Source of the DNA: Gemmatimonadota bacterium
GTDB taxonomy: Bacteria; Gemmatimonadota; Gemmatimonadetes; Longimicrobiales; Gaopeijiaceae
DNA: 64,000 bases
Assembly: GCA_030827315.1 (NCBI GenBank)
Contig: JAURER010000012.1
Span: 1-64,000, forward strand
Direction: 5' to 3'
In this document: positions 45,221 through 54,165 of the stretch, one piece after another
Layout: every line of letters begins with the position of its first letter
Position numbering within the stretch: position 1 is the first letter of the stretch
Translations under genes and position numbers: made by a program
Notes under the pieces: generated by a model
Seen by the model: only the letters and a program-made list of their open reading frames with translations
What the model was told of the DNA's origin: nothing
The model's database searches: none

Positions 45221-46801
45221 TCAGCCGCGCACGACGAGCGCGGTCCGGTCGTCCGCGAGCGCGGAGCGCCGCGCATCCGAGGACAGATCGAACAGCGAGC
45301 CGATGATCTCCCGGGGTGTCCGGAAGCGGTTGCTGACGGCGGTCTCGACGACCTGCGCCTCACCGTTCTTGAGATTGCGGGTCGGCAGCGTGTCGGACAG
45401 CCCGTCGGTGAAGAGGAGGAGGAGGTCCCTGCCCGACTGCCAGGCGACGGCCTCCTCGGCGTACGAGTCCGGCCCGGCGAAGCCGACCGGGGGATCGGTC
45501 GCGGCCAGCCGCTCGAAGTCGCCGTCGTCGCGTATCGCGAAGGCGTGCGGATGTCCGGCGTTCGAATAGCTGAGCACGCCTGCCACGGGGTCGATGACCC
45601 CGTAGAAGACGCTGAGGAACATCTCGGTCGTCGCGAGCTCTTCGCTCAGCGCATCGTCCAGCTTGCGCAGCACGGCGGCCGGTGACTCCGCCTCGCGGGC
45701 GTAGATCCCCGCCGCGCTCATGGTCAGCGTCATGATGAGCGCCGACGGAAAGCCGTGCAGCGACACGTCGCCGAGCATCACGCCCACGCGTCCGCCGGGA
45801 AGCTCGAAGAGCTGGTAGAAGTCTCCGCCCACCAGCTCCGTGGGCTCCACCCGCGCGGCGGCGTCGGCCGCCGCGAAACGTTCCGCGTCGGGCAGGAGTT
45901 TCATCTGGAGGTCGTGGGCGAGCCCCATCTCCATGGCCATCCGTTCCTTGGAGAGGCTCTCCTGCACAAGTCGGTGATTCTCCAGGGCGGCCCCGATCTG
46001 CGAGGCGATGGCCGCGAGCAGCTTCTGGTTGGCCGCCGAAAACTTCCCCCCGTCGATGCGCCCGATGAGGTTGATGACCCCGACGGTGCGCGATCCGCCT
46101 GCACCGGGCGAGTACCGGATCGGTACGGAGAGGAAGGAGTCGCCCCGGTCGCCGGCCGCGCGCTCTGCAGAGCTGGGCTGGCGCGACGCGATGATCGCGC
46201 GTCCCTCCCGGAACACCATGGCCGTGATCGTATCGGGATCGTCGGGGGACAGGGGTCCCGCACGTCCGTCGTCGCCGACCTCCGCCGCGATGTGCAGTGC
46301 GCCGTCCACGGCATCGTAGACCCAGAGCGACCCGCGCTTGGCACCCATCACGTCGCGCACCTCCGCGAGGATGGTCGCCGCGCCGCTGTCCATGTCGAGG
46401 GTGGAGCCGAGCATCTGACTTATGGAGTAGAGGAGGTTGATCTCCTCGAAGCGTTCGGCAAGCTCGTAGGTGAAGAACTCGATCTCGCGCGTTGCTTCGA
46501 AGCCCTGCGCGAGCGCGGGGGTCAGGGCCGCGGAGACGGCCTCAGGCGGCGCGAGCCGGGCCGACAGGACCTGCACCTGCAGCTCGGGGCCCAGATGGGG
46601 CACGATGACGCTGTGAACGGGAGGCGTGTCCGCTTCGCCCCCGTATCCGCCGGTCTGGTAGAGAACCTCGTCGGCCGCCCCGCGCTCCGCGGCGGGAACG
46701 ATGATGCGCAGGACCGCGCCGAACGCCTCTTCGAAGTGTTCGAGCGTCTCGAGGACCGGCTCCGGAAGCGCCCCCAGGACCAGCCGGCCCGGGGTAGTCA
46801 A
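45221..46801 (-). CDS. GAF domain PP2C-type (RsbU/SpoIIE-like) phosphatase
   Basis: A 526-residue cytoplasmic signalling protein. An N-terminal unrecognised segment (about 1-115) precedes a GAF domain (about 125-285; INLLYSISQMLGSTLDM and GSLWVYDAVDGALHIAAEV) and a short coiled coil. A PP2C/SpoIIE domain (about 300-526) carries TELVGGDFYQLFELPGGRV, GDVSLHGFPSALIM, LSYSNAGHPHAF and LLLLFTDGLSDTL. It should dephosphorylate the STAS protein encoded just upstream. The start is TTG at 46801, overlapping the HATPase stop (TTGA). Third gene of a partner-switching module. Confidence 0.9.
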   Translation of the reverse strand: MTTPGRLVLGALPEPVLETLEHFEEAFGAVLRIIVPAAERGAADEVLYQTGGYGGEADTPPVHSVIVPHLGPELQVQVLSARLAPPEAVSAALTPALAQGFEATREIEFFTYELAERFEEINLLYSISQMLGSTLDMDSGAATILAEVRDVMGAKRGSLWVYDAVDGALHIAAEVGDDGRAGPLSPDDPDTITAMVFREGRAIIASRQPSSAERAAGDRGDSFLSVPIRYSPGAGGSRTVGVINLIGRIDGGKFSAANQKLLAAIASQIGAALENHRLVQESLSKERMAMEMGLAHDLQMKLLPDAERFAAADAAARVEPTELVGGDFYQLFELPGGRVGVMLGDVSLHGFPSALIMTLTMSAAGIYAREAESPAAVLRKLDDALSEELATTEMFLSVFYGVIDPVAGVLSYSNAGHPHAFAIRDDGDFERLAATDPPVGFAGPDSYAEEAVAWQSGRDLLLLFTDGLSDTLPTRNLKNGEAQVVETAVSNRFRTPREIIGSLFDLSSDARRSALADDRTALVVRG

Positions 46802-47250
46802 GCCTGAGCGCCGCCCTCGAGGGCGCTGCCCGGATCGAGCCGCAGGACGAGCGTGACCTCGTTCCCGCGATCATTGAACGACACCTCGTCGAGCAGCTGG
46901 CGCATGAGATAGAGCCCACGCCCGCACGACCGGGTGATATTTTCCGGCCGGGTCGGGTCGGGAATCGCGGACGGATCGAAGCCGGCGCCGTGATCCCTGA
47001 CGGTGGCCTGCAGACGGCCCTCTCCCACGGACAGCACGACGACCACGCTCTTGGACGGATCGTGCGCATTGCCGTAGAGCATCGCGTTGGCCAGCGCCTC
47101 GGTGAGGCCCACGCGGAAGTTGAGGCTGACCCGGCGCTCACGCGTGCGGCACGAGTCGCACCGGCTCATCACGAATTCGACCGCACTCTCGATCGACTGG
47201 ATGTCCGTCGGGAGTTCGAGAACGAGTCCTGCGTCGAGACCGTCGTCCAT
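46798..47250 (-). CDS. RsbW-like anti-sigma/HATPase protein
   Basis: A 150-residue GHKL ATPase. The N box is GLTEALANAMLYGNAHDP, the G1 box VRDHGAGFDPSAIPD, and the G2 region GRGLYLMRQLLDEV. Proteins of this kind phosphorylate a STAS antagonist and bind a sigma factor or other partner. A CDSC pair lies in the first third (SRCDSCRTRERR), which is unusual and could bind metal or respond to redox. The partner sigma factor is not encoded nearby. It lies 14 bases after the STAS gene. Confidence 0.88.
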   Translation of the reverse strand: MDDGLDAGLVLELPTDIQSIESAVEFVMSRCDSCRTRERRVSLNFRVGLTEALANAMLYGNAHDPSKSVVVVLSVGEGRLQATVRDHGAGFDPSAIPDPTRPENITRSCGRGLYLMRQLLDEVSFNDRGNEVTLVLRLDPGSALEGGAQA

Positions 47251-47264
47251 GAAGAGCGCGGTCC

Positions 47265-47597
47265 TCAGAAGCCCTCTAGGGCCTGGCTCTTGTTCTCGGT
47301 GATGCGGAACAGCGTGTCCAGCTTGGTCAGCTCGAACAGCGTGCGCAGATCGTCGTTGAGGCTCGAAAGCCGGAGTTCGCCTCCCTGCTCGCGGATCTTC
47401 TTGGACAGACTCACCAGCACGCCGAGTCCCGACGAGTCGATGTAGCCGGTATTCGCGAAATCGATGACGAACTTGCGATCGCCGCCGTCGAGCTGCTCGA
47501 GAACCTTCTGCTTGAGCTCCTGACGGTTGCCCACGATCAGCTGGCCCTCGACTTCGATGAGCGTGACCTCACCGCTCCTCGACACCTGAAAGCTCAT
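47265..47597 (-). CDS. STAS domain anti-sigma factor antagonist
   Basis: A 110-residue SpoIIAA/RsbV-like protein. The phosphorylation site is in GYIDSSGLGVLVSLSK, serines 55 and 56. The start at ATG 47597 gives MSFQVSRSGEVTLIEVEGQL, as is normal for the family. First gene of the STAS-HATPase-PP2C module with a good -10 box upstream. In the unphosphorylated form it would bind and sequester the HATPase protein. Confidence 0.92.
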   Translation of the reverse strand: MSFQVSRSGEVTLIEVEGQLIVGNRQELKQKVLEQLDGGDRKFVIDFANTGYIDSSGLGVLVSLSKKIREQGGELRLSSLNDDLRTLFELTKLDTLFRITENKSQALEGF

Positions 47598-47674
47598 GGA
47601 ATCGACGCTCCTGGCGTGATGGGTCCGGGATCGTGGCGCATTTCGGCTTGCCGAGTTCCCGTCGGACGAAACCA

Positions 47675-47704
47675 ATTGTAAAGAAGAAACATTTGGCAGA
47701 GCAA
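47675..47704 (-). promoter_or_regulatory. Probable promoter of the partner-switching operon
   Basis: On the minus strand TTGCTC (47699-47704), an 18-base spacer, and TACAAT (47675-47680, five of six matches) lie in the most AT-rich part of a 150-base gap, about 75 bases before the STAS start. Confidence 0.5.
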
Positions 47705-47747
47705 GGAAGGTCGCCCGGCACCGGACCGCCCGACGGCCCGAAATGCG

Positions 47748-48770
47748 TCAGTCCGCCATGAGCGCGGTGATGCACGCGACGGACGTGATGTCCTCGACGG
47801 TCGCCCCCCGGGACAGGTCGTTGAAGGGGCGTCGCAGCCCCTGGAGGATGGGCCCGAGGGCCACGGCGCCGCCCAGGTACTGGACGAGCTTGTACGAGAC
47901 GTTCGCCGCGCCCAGGTCGGGAAACACCAGGATGTTGGCCCTTCCGCCCACCGGCGACCCGGGCGCCTTGCGCTCGGAAACGCCCGGGTCGAGAGCGGCG
48001 TCGCCCTGGAGCTCTCCGTCGGCGGCCACCGTCGGCAACGCCCGGCGAAAGCGTTGGACGGCTTCCCGGACGAGCTCCACCGCCGGTCCGTCCGCGGAGC
48101 CCTTCGTGGAATACGACAGGAAGGCGACCCTCGGCTCGTCTCCGACGATGCGTTCGCGGGACCGCGTCGCCGCCATCGCGATCTGGGCGAGCTGATCGGC
48201 GTCCGGCGCCGGTACGACGCCTGCATCCGTGAAGGTCAGCACCGCCGGACCGTACCGATGGGTGCCGTCGAACACCATGTAGAACGAGGAGCTCAGCGTG
48301 GTCAAACCTGCCTGGAGGCCGACGGCCACCAGACCGGCGCGCACGACGTCCGCCGTCGTGCGCGCACACCCCGCGACGGCCCCGTCGGCGCGGCCGACTC
48401 CGACCATCCAACCGGCCTGCATGAGCGGGTCGCCGGCCCACGCCTCCAGCCGGTGCGGTGGATCGCCGCGTCCCGCCCTGCGCTCGGTGAGCCAGGCGAG
48501 CGTCCGTTCGACCACCACCGGGTCGAATGGGTCGACGATCTCGACGCCGTCGGGATCGCATCCCGCGCCGCGCAGGGCGGCGCTCACCGCGTCCGGATGG
48601 CCGATCACGAGCGGAACGCAGAGCCCGTCGCGAATGCAGTTCCGAACGGCGGCGGCCACGCGAGGTTCGGCGCCCTCCGGGAAGACCAGCGAGCGCGGCC
48701 GGGTCGCGGCCCGCGCGTGCAGAGCCTCGAGGAAGGTCCGGCCGGGCTCGCCGGCTCGGTCGAACGTCAC
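47748..48770 (-). CDS. pta: Phosphate acetyltransferase/phosphotransbutyrylase family protein
   Basis: A 340-residue protein of the PTA_PTB family that interconverts acyl-CoA and acyl phosphate. Seen are SLVFPEGAEPRVAAAV, GAVAGCARTTADVVRAGLVAVG, FTDAGVVPAPDADQLAQIA, RVAFLSYSTKGSADGP, ALDPGVSERKAPGSPVGGRA, and NILVFPDLGAANVSYKLVQY. Length (about 340) suits stand-alone Pta. No ackA is adjacent. Acetyl versus butyryl specificity cannot be read here. The start is GTG at 48770, overlapping the coaD stop. Confidence 0.9.
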   Translation of the reverse strand: MTFDRAGEPGRTFLEALHARAATRPRSLVFPEGAEPRVAAAVRNCIRDGLCVPLVIGHPDAVSAALRGAGCDPDGVEIVDPFDPVVVERTLAWLTERRAGRGDPPHRLEAWAGDPLMQAGWMVGVGRADGAVAGCARTTADVVRAGLVAVGLQAGLTTLSSSFYMVFDGTHRYGPAVLTFTDAGVVPAPDADQLAQIAMAATRSRERIVGDEPRVAFLSYSTKGSADGPAVELVREAVQRFRRALPTVAADGELQGDAALDPGVSERKAPGSPVGGRANILVFPDLGAANVSYKLVQYLGGAVALGPILQGLRRPFNDLSRGATVEDITSVACITALMAD

Positions 48771-49267
48771 CCGTCCAGCTTCTGCCGCATCCGCTCGAAG
48801 ACGGAGGGCGAGACGAAGGAGGACACGTCGCCACCCAGCTTCGCGACCTCGCGCACGAGGGACGACGAGATGAACGAGTTGCTGACCTCGGGCACCAGGA
48901 AGATCGTCTCGGCGTCGGACCAGAGCTCCTGGTTCATCTGCGCCATCTGGAGCTCGTACTCGAAGTCGGAGATGGCCCGCAGCCCGCGAACGATGAGCGT
49001 GGCCCCCTGGTCGCGGGCGAAGTCGACGAGAAGCCCCTCGAACGACATCGGTACGATCCGCTCCTCGTCGCGGAACACTTCGCGAATCAGCTCCACGCGC
49101 TCCTCGACCGTGAACAGGCCTCGCTTCACGTGCGTGCTGGTGGACGCGACGGCGACGATGACGCGGTCGGCGACCCGAAGGCCCCGGCGCACGATGTCTT
49201 CATGCCCACGGGTGATGGGGTCGAATGAGCCCGGGTACAGGGCGACGATGGGATCGGGTCTCCTCAT
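48767..49267 (-). CDS. coaD: Phosphopantetheine adenylyltransferase
   Basis: A 166-residue enzyme for the penultimate step of coenzyme A synthesis. The nucleotidyltransferase signature is ALYPGSFDPITRGHEDIV, with the TxGH form TRGH, followed by FARDQGATLIVRGLRAISDFEYE and the ISSSLVREVAKLGGDVSSFV motif. Standard length. Its ATG overlaps the rsmD stop (ATGA), the usual rsmD-coaD pair. Confidence 0.96.
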   Translation of the reverse strand: MRRPDPIVALYPGSFDPITRGHEDIVRRGLRVADRVIVAVASTSTHVKRGLFTVEERVELIREVFRDEERIVPMSFEGLLVDFARDQGATLIVRGLRAISDFEYELQMAQMNQELWSDAETIFLVPEVSNSFISSSLVREVAKLGGDVSSFVSPSVFERMRQKLDG

Positions 49268-49788
49268 GGGTCCGCCTCGAGGGTCGTGAGCGCGGTGTCG
49301 CCGTAGCGGCGTGTCTTCGCGTCGGCTGGAACGGGGAGTTCCTCGCGGGAAGGATGCTCCAACCAGAGTTCGCGCGCAAACGGCGCGTCCAGGAAGAGCT
49401 CCACGAGCCGTCGCGCGTCGCCGGTGGCATACGGAGGATCGGCCAGCGCCACGTCTGCGGGCCGGTCGAGCCGGCGCAGGAACCGGAAGACGTCATCGCC
49501 GACGATCGTGCACTCAGGTCCCGCTTCGAGCAGCTCCACGTTGGACCGGATGACCGAGAGAGATCCGCGCGCGCGCTCGACCAGCGTCACGTGGGCCGCC
49601 CCCCGACTCAGCGCCTCGAGTCCGAGCGCGCCCGAGCCTGCGAAGAGGTCGAGTACGTCGGCGCCGACCACCTTCGCGCCGAGGGCAGACATCCACGCCT
49701 CGCGGACGCGGTCCGTGGTCGGGCGTACGTCCCGACCCTTGAGAGGCTTCAGGCGATGCCCCTTCCAGCGGCCCGCGATGATCCTCAC
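49264..49788 (-). CDS. rsmD: 16S rRNA (guanine-N2) methyltransferase RsmD
   Basis: A 174-residue SAM methyltransferase for G966 of 16S rRNA. Seen are RIIAGRWKGHRLKPLKGRDV, RPTTDRVREAWM, the SAM motif VLDLFAGSGALGLEALSRGA, and the catalytic DPPY in VALADPPYATGD. The start is GTG at 49788, overlapping the recJ stop. The longer open frame lies in recJ. Confidence 0.94.
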   Translation of the reverse strand: MRIIAGRWKGHRLKPLKGRDVRPTTDRVREAWMSALGAKVVGADVLDLFAGSGALGLEALSRGAAHVTLVERARGSLSVIRSNVELLEAGPECTIVGDDVFRFLRRLDRPADVALADPPYATGDARRLVELFLDAPFARELWLEHPSREELPVPADAKTRRYGDTALTTLEADP

Positions 49789-51551
49789 GGCGCCACACCC
49801 GCCTCCCCCGCGCGACGCAGGTCGACGAGCCGCGCCTGGGCCCGAACGCTGCCGCGCCACTCGTTCTTCTCGAGACGGAAGAGCGCGTCCCACGGGCCCT
49901 CGCGGACGGCCTCCGGAGGAAAGCGGTCCGCCAGTCCGAAGCCGATAGCCTCGACGCGGGTCCCCGAGCTCGCGAGCCGCACCTTGAGGTGCCCGGACCC
50001 GACCACCCGCGCATTCTCCAGGCGAACCGAACGGACCCGCAGGAGCGGACCGGGGTTGCCGATCCCGTGCGGCCCGAGATACCCGAACCAGTGTGCCAAC
50101 TGCGTGTCGACGTCGCCCAGCGAGACGTCGAGATCCGGACGGAGTACCGGTCGGAGTTCCTCGCCCCCCAGTCGCGCGCGCGCCTCGGCGTTGAACGCCT
50201 CGCGAAACGCCGGAAGGGCGTCGGCTCGGATGTCCATGCCGGCGGCCTGACGGTGGCCGCCGAACCGGTCCAGATGCGTCGCGCACGCGGCGATCGCGTC
50301 GTAGAGGTGGAAGCCGTGGATCGAACGCGCGCTCCCGCGGCCCTTCCCGTTGTCGAGGGCAACCAGCACGACGGGGCGGTGGACGAGCTCGGCCACGTTC
50401 GACGCGACGATGCCGATGACGCCCGGGTGCCACCCCTCTCCTTCGATGACCAGTCCGTAATCTCGCGCCGGGTCGAAGGTCGCCTCCAGGCGCTCCACGA
50501 CTTCATCGAGCGTTCGGCGGTCTTCGGCCCGGCGCCGGGCGTTGAGATCGTCGAGCCGGCGCGCGAGTGCGACCGCCCGTTCCTCGTCGTCGGTGAGCAG
50601 GAGGTCGAGCGCGTCGGCCGAATCGCCCAGACGGCCCGCCGCGTTGATGCGCGGCGCCAGCTGGAATCCGACCTGGCCCGCGGTCACCGTGGCGGGATCC
50701 ACGTCGGCGACCCGGAGCAGGGCCCGCAGCCCCGGCACGCCCGAATCGACGAGGCGACGGAGCCCGTACTGGACGAGGACGCGGTTCTCGCCCGCCAGCG
50801 GTACCATGTCCGCGACCGTCGCGAGCGCGACCAGATCCAGGAGCGCGTGCAGCGGCTCGGGATCGGCGTCCATGACGTCGGCGACGAGCCCTGCCAGGCG
50901 CCACGCCAGCCCCGCGCCGCACAGTCCCTTGTCCGGAAAGGCGCAGTCGGGGCGGTTCGGATTCACCACGGCGACTGCACTCGGCAACGTATCCGCCACC
51001 GTGTGGTGATCGGTGACGATCACGTCGATGCCCTCACGTGCCGCGGCGGAGACCGTTTCGTGGGCCACGATGCCGCAGTCGACCGTGACCACGAGCGTGG
51101 CCCCTGCCTCGCGGGCCGCCGCCAGACCGGCCGCCGAGAAGTCGTAGCCGTCCCGCAGGCGGTGCGGCACGAATGCCTGCACGTCCCCACCCAGCTTCCG
51201 GAGCCAGCGCGTCAGGACGGCGGTCGCGCAGATCCCGTCCACGTCGTAGTCGCCGTGAACCAGAACCGTCTCACCCGCCCGGATGGCGCGTGCGATCCGC
51301 TCCGCCGCGGCAAGACCGCCCGCCAGGAGCGCGGCGTCGTTCAGGTGCTCAAGCCTCGGGCGCAGAAAGCGCTTCGCGACCTCCGGCTCGTGGTGCCCCC
51401 GGGAGACGAGCACGGAGCAGACCGGTCTCGGCAGCCGGAGCGCGGCCTCGAGCGCGCCGACGCGCGCCGGGTCGGGCTGTCCGGGCTCTTCCCAGCGGGG
51501 AGCCGGCGGGCGCACGCGGGCCTCGGCCCGCCCCGGCCCGGCGGCGCTCAC
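49785..51551 (-). CDS. recJ: Single-stranded-DNA-specific exonuclease RecJ
   Basis: A 588-residue DHH-family 5'-3' exonuclease in recombination and repair. Metal-site motifs are HGDYDVDGICATAVLTRWL, VDCGIVAHETVSAA, VIVTDHHTVADTLP (DHH), and LCGAGLAWRLA, with the DHHA1 region SRNVAEL-type GIVASNVAELVHRPV and SIHGFHLYDAIAACATHLDR followed by FGGHRQAAGM. The start is GTG at 51551 overlapping the upstream stop, with GGAGGA before it. Longer upstream frame rejected. Confidence 0.94.
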   Translation of the reverse strand: MSAAGPGRAEARVRPPAPRWEEPGQPDPARVGALEAALRLPRPVCSVLVSRGHHEPEVAKRFLRPRLEHLNDAALLAGGLAAAERIARAIRAGETVLVHGDYDVDGICATAVLTRWLRKLGGDVQAFVPHRLRDGYDFSAAGLAAAREAGATLVVTVDCGIVAHETVSAAAREGIDVIVTDHHTVADTLPSAVAVVNPNRPDCAFPDKGLCGAGLAWRLAGLVADVMDADPEPLHALLDLVALATVADMVPLAGENRVLVQYGLRRLVDSGVPGLRALLRVADVDPATVTAGQVGFQLAPRINAAGRLGDSADALDLLLTDDEERAVALARRLDDLNARRRAEDRRTLDEVVERLEATFDPARDYGLVIEGEGWHPGVIGIVASNVAELVHRPVVLVALDNGKGRGSARSIHGFHLYDAIAACATHLDRFGGHRQAAGMDIRADALPAFREAFNAEARARLGGEELRPVLRPDLDVSLGDVDTQLAHWFGYLGPHGIGNPGPLLRVRSVRLENARVVGSGHLKVRLASSGTRVEAIGFGLADRFPPEAVREGPWDALFRLEKNEWRGSVRAQARLVDLRRAGEAGVAP

Positions 51552-52357
51552 TCCTCCTCGTCGCCCCCGTCGTCGTCGTCCGACGCAACCGCGACTTCCG
51601 TCACCGCGGTGCTCGCCTCCGCCGGAGCCGCATCCGCGGCACTCCCGGGCTCGGGTGCGGCCAGGATCACGCCGCACGCCTCGCAACGGATGAGCGACTG
51701 TCCGTGCCGGACCTCGTTCTGGTGCTGCAGGGGCACGATGCCGAAGCAGTTTCCGCACGCACCGTCCTCGGTGAGCTCGGCGACCGCGGCACGACGTCCT
51801 CCTCCGCGGATCGCGTTGTAGATGCGCAGCTCGTCCGGGTTCATTCCCTGGGCGAAGACGGAGCGCTCGCCCTCGAGGCGCTCGAGCTCGCTCCTGGCGT
51901 CCGCGCGCTCGGCGATGAGCGCCTCACGCCGTGGCTCCAGCACGCGAAGCGCCTCGGCATGGGCCTCCTCGAGTTCGCCGAGCCGCTGCTCGGCCTTGCC
52001 CAGCTGATCGATGAGACCGAGCGCTTCCTGCTCGTCGTTCTGCAGCGATCGCCGCACCATGTCGAGCTCCGCGCTGACGGCGGCCTCCTCGCGCAGATTG
52101 CGAACGGATCCGAGACGCTCCTCCAGCCGCCGGAGGCGGTCGCGTCGATCCACGGTCGACGACTCCAGGCGGCGTTCCTCGAGCTTCATCTCCTTGAGAC
52201 GGTTTCGCGTCGTGTTCAGCTCGCCCTCGAGAACGAGCGCGGGCTCCTCGACTTCCTCGAAGCGCGGGTCGAATTCCGCGATCCGCTGACGCGCCTCGTG
52301 AATGCGTGAGTCGAGCTTCTGGAGTTCCTTCAGGGCCGTCCGGTGCTGCTGCGTCAT
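51548..52357 (-). CDS. Coiled-coil C4 zinc-ribbon protein
   Basis: A 269-residue protein. Residues about 1-180 are a long antiparallel coiled coil, residues about 195-240 a four-cysteine zinc ribbon (CGNCFGIVPLQ and CEACG), and the tail is acidic (DDDDGGDEEE). This is the CdsZ/zf-RING_7 architecture found widely in bacteria, with suggested roles at the ribosome or in membrane organisation. It overlaps dnaG upstream and recJ downstream by four bases each, in a tight replication and repair run. Confidence 0.85.
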   Translation of the reverse strand: MTQQHRTALKELQKLDSRIHEARQRIAEFDPRFEEVEEPALVLEGELNTTRNRLKEMKLEERRLESSTVDRRDRLRRLEERLGSVRNLREEAAVSAELDMVRRSLQNDEQEALGLIDQLGKAEQRLGELEEAHAEALRVLEPRREALIAERADARSELERLEGERSVFAQGMNPDELRIYNAIRGGGRRAAVAELTEDGACGNCFGIVPLQHQNEVRHGQSLIRCEACGVILAAPEPGSAADAAPAEASTAVTEVAVASDDDDGGDEEE

Positions 52358-54165
52358 CTGTCAGACTCGTTCGGGTTTTGATCGACCGGTACGCCTCGTC
52401 GCGGCGCCCAGTAGGTGGGGTCCAGCTCCCGGAGCTCCGCCGCCAGTCTGGCCTTGGCGGTCACCAGCCCGAGCTTCTCCCCCTCGTCCGCCGCGGCCTC
52501 GATGTTCCGCTGCACTTCCTGCACGCGCCGACGGAGCGCCAGGACACGGAGGCGGTTCACCGAGTTCGTGAAGATTTCCAGCCCGTGCTTGAGGTCCTCC
52601 GGATCGGCGAGGAACTCGTCGAAGCGCTGGGCGGCGACGGGGTCCATGGACGAGGGAGGGACACGCAACTCGGGGTCTTCGAGAAGCGCCACAAAGATGG
52701 CCCGGTGGTACGGATCTTCAAAGTCCTCGGGCGACACGAGCTCCGCGGCCCTCTCCACCCACTCCACTCCGCGCACCATGACTTTGAGGAGCTGACGCTC
52801 CGCGCCCATCTTGTGGATCCCGGACCGGGCGGACCGCCGCGGCGGGGCCGGACGCCCGACGGGCTGCCGCGCGGGCTCACCCCGCCGGGCCCGCGTGATT
52901 TCACCTTCCAGGGTCTCACGACGTACCCCGGTGACTTCTGCGACGCGCGAGACGTAGATGTCGTGCAGGGCAGGATCCCGGGCCGCACGGAGCGTGGGCA
53001 GCAGCCGGTCGACCGCGGAACGCCTTCGCTCGATCGACTCGAAGAAGTGCCTCTGCTCGAGGATCTGGATCTTCCTCTCGAGGACGTCGACGGCGTCGTC
53101 GATGAGCGCCGAGAGTGCCGCAGGCCCCTGCTTTCGCACCAGGGTGTCGGGGTCCTCGCCGGCGGGGAAGGTGACGACCGCCGGGTGCATCCCCTCCTCG
53201 AGCAGGACGTCGCCGGCCCTGAATGTCGCCTTCAGCCCCGCCGCGTCGGAGTCGAAGAGGAGGAATACGCGGTTGCAGTAGCGTGACAGCAGGCGAGCCT
53301 GCTCGGGGGTGAGCGCCGTGCCGAGGGGCGCGACGGCGTGCTCGAAGCCCTCCGCCGCGAGCGAGACCACGTCCATGTACCCCTCGACCACGAGGGCCGA
53401 CTCCTCGCGACGGATGGCGTTCTTGGCCCAGGACAGGCCGTACAGCGTCTGTCCCTTGTGATAGATGGGCGTCTCCGGCGAGTTGAGGTACTTCGGGCCC
53501 TCGCCCTCCAGGATCCGCCCGCCGAACGCGACCACCTTGCCGCCCAGATCCATGATCGGAAAGGTGATCCGACCGCGGAAGCCGTCGTACGGCTCGCGGC
53601 TTCGCTCGCTCTGCTTGAGCAGCCCGAGCTCGAGCATCCGGTCCTCGTCGAAGCCGTGCTTGACGGCGGTCTCGCGGAACCGGCGCCACTCGTCGGGAGC
53701 CCATCCGACGCCGAAGCGCTCGGCTACCTCCATGGAGATCCCGCGCCCCTGCAGGTACGCACGGGCCTTCGCCCCCTCCGTCTCGTCGAGGAGCTGCTCG
53801 CGGAACCAGGACTGCGCGAAGGCCGTGAGCTCGTAAAAGGGGCGGTTCGGATCCTCCTCCTCCGTCGTCCTGCGCACCTCGCGGATCTCCACCCCGGCAC
53901 GGCCACCCACGTACCGGACCGCCTCGATGAAGTCCATGCCCAGCCGTTCCATGACGAAGCTGAAGACGTCACCGGACTTCCCGCACCCGAAGCACTTGTA
54001 GAAGCCCTTGTCGGGCGCCACATAGAAGCTCGGTGTGCGCTCTTCGTGGAACGGGCAGTTGGCCTTGTATTCGCGCCCGGCCTTCTTGAGCGACACCATC
54101 TCGCCGATGATGTCCACGATGTCCGCGCGGGTGCGGACCTCGTCGATGACGTCGTCGGGGATCAT
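52354..54165 (-). CDS. dnaG: DNA primase
   Basis: A 603-residue primase. The N-terminal CHC2 zinc finger is NCPFHEERTPSFYVAPDKGF followed by YKCFGCGKSGDVFSF. The core has the RNA-polymerase domain motif RITFPIMDLGGKVVAFGGR, and the TOPRIM part contains ALVVEGYMDVVSLAAEG and LFDSDAAGLKA. The C-terminal helicase-binding region is about residues 440-603. Length is standard. Its ATG overlaps the mutS2 stop (ATGA). Confidence 0.96.
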   Translation of the reverse strand: MIPDDVIDEVRTRADIVDIIGEMVSLKKAGREYKANCPFHEERTPSFYVAPDKGFYKCFGCGKSGDVFSFVMERLGMDFIEAVRYVGGRAGVEIREVRRTTEEEDPNRPFYELTAFAQSWFREQLLDETEGAKARAYLQGRGISMEVAERFGVGWAPDEWRRFRETAVKHGFDEDRMLELGLLKQSERSREPYDGFRGRITFPIMDLGGKVVAFGGRILEGEGPKYLNSPETPIYHKGQTLYGLSWAKNAIRREESALVVEGYMDVVSLAAEGFEHAVAPLGTALTPEQARLLSRYCNRVFLLFDSDAAGLKATFRAGDVLLEEGMHPAVVTFPAGEDPDTLVRKQGPAALSALIDDAVDVLERKIQILEQRHFFESIERRRSAVDRLLPTLRAARDPALHDIYVSRVAEVTGVRRETLEGEITRARRGEPARQPVGRPAPPRRSARSGIHKMGAERQLLKVMVRGVEWVERAAELVSPEDFEDPYHRAIFVALLEDPELRVPPSSMDPVAAQRFDEFLADPEDLKHGLEIFTNSVNRLRVLALRRRVQEVQRNIEAAADEGEKLGLVTAKARLAAELRELDPTYWAPRRGVPVDQNPNESDR

